Shown here: positions 15,431 through 15,447 of the stretch, one piece after another
Layout of the letters: every line of letters starts with the position of its first letter
Numbering within the stretch: position 1 is the stretch's first letter
Source of the DNA: Bacteroidota bacterium
Lineage (GTDB): Bacteria > Bacteroidota > Bacteroidia > Bacteroidales > UBA1556
Assembly (NCBI GenBank): GCA_003648395.1
Contig: QMPB01000037.1
Span: 1-15,447 of the forward strand
Direction: 5' to 3'
DNA length: 15,447 bases
Position numbers and translations under genes: made by a program
The notes under the pieces: model-generated
What the model was told of the DNA's origin: nothing
The model's database searches: none
What the model saw: only the letters and a program-made list of their open reading frames with translations

Positions 15431-15447
15431 CGACTAGGCACAAAATA

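Larger units (their letters stand above)
15103..15447. other. Non-coding 3' flank of glyQS
   Basis: These 345 bases carry no gene I can support. They contain a T-tailed hairpin (15271–15299), an 8-base palindrome TAGCGCTA (15301–15308) and a REP-like pair of palindromes (15398–15430). No tRNA cloverleaf was recognised. The patchwork look suggests intergenic repeats, but copy number cannot be judged from one window. Confidence 0.6.

Noticed and set aside
15103..15447. tRNA or other standard structural RNA after glyQS.
   Set aside because: No T-loop GTTCRAATC motif or cloverleaf arms could be found on either strand.

Overview
This is a chromosomal stretch from an AT-rich member of the Bacteroidota, most likely class Bacteroidia; no finer placement is possible from sequence alone. 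The evidence is the gene content (a lipidated Omp85 protein, a DUF4369/TlpA-type lipoprotein, a DUF2520–HAD–UbiA cluster, and a single-chain glycyl-tRNA synthetase), several matches to the Bacteroidota promoter -7 element TAnnTTTG, and a lack of obvious Shine-Dalgarno sequences. Twelve protein genes fill about 95% of the window. I see no tRNA, rRNA, CRISPR array or complete insertion sequence.

Left part (1–4300): clpS, a ClpS N-degron adaptor, is read rightwards from its own promoter. It converges, with 5 bases between stop codons, on a leftward pair: a lipidated BamA/TamA-type (TamL-like) outer-membrane protein followed by a RecD/Dda-like SF1 helicase.

Centre (4301–9264): a tightly coupled rightward operon for cell-envelope proteins. 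It encodes a DUF4369 + thioredoxin-fold lipoprotein whose CxxC cysteines are replaced by Tyr and Phe, a 1001-residue secreted M1 metallopeptidase with an apparent C-terminal outer-membrane beta-barrel, and LpxH of lipid A synthesis. The first two genes overlap by ATGA. The second and third lie in the same frame, separated by one TAA stop and a TTG start.

Signalling part (9265–11223): a leftward stand-alone receiver protein and a rightward sigma-54-type response regulator diverge from a 194-base spacer. Their receiver domains look related and no histidine kinase is in the window. The stand-alone receiver's intrinsic terminator lies partly inside the end of lpxH.

Right part (11226–15447): a leftward three-gene operon (DUF2520 dehydrogenase-like protein, KdsC-like HAD phosphatase, UbiA-family prenyltransferase) diverges from glyQS (glycine–tRNA ligase). 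glyQS has a -7 element so close to its start codon that the mRNA may be almost leaderless. The last 345 bases are non-coding and hold an intrinsic terminator and a REP-like pair of palindromes.

No complete new system stands out. The best leads are the redox-dead thioredoxin-fold lipoprotein coupled to a barrel-anchored M1 peptidase, and the kinase-less divergent pair of receiver proteins.
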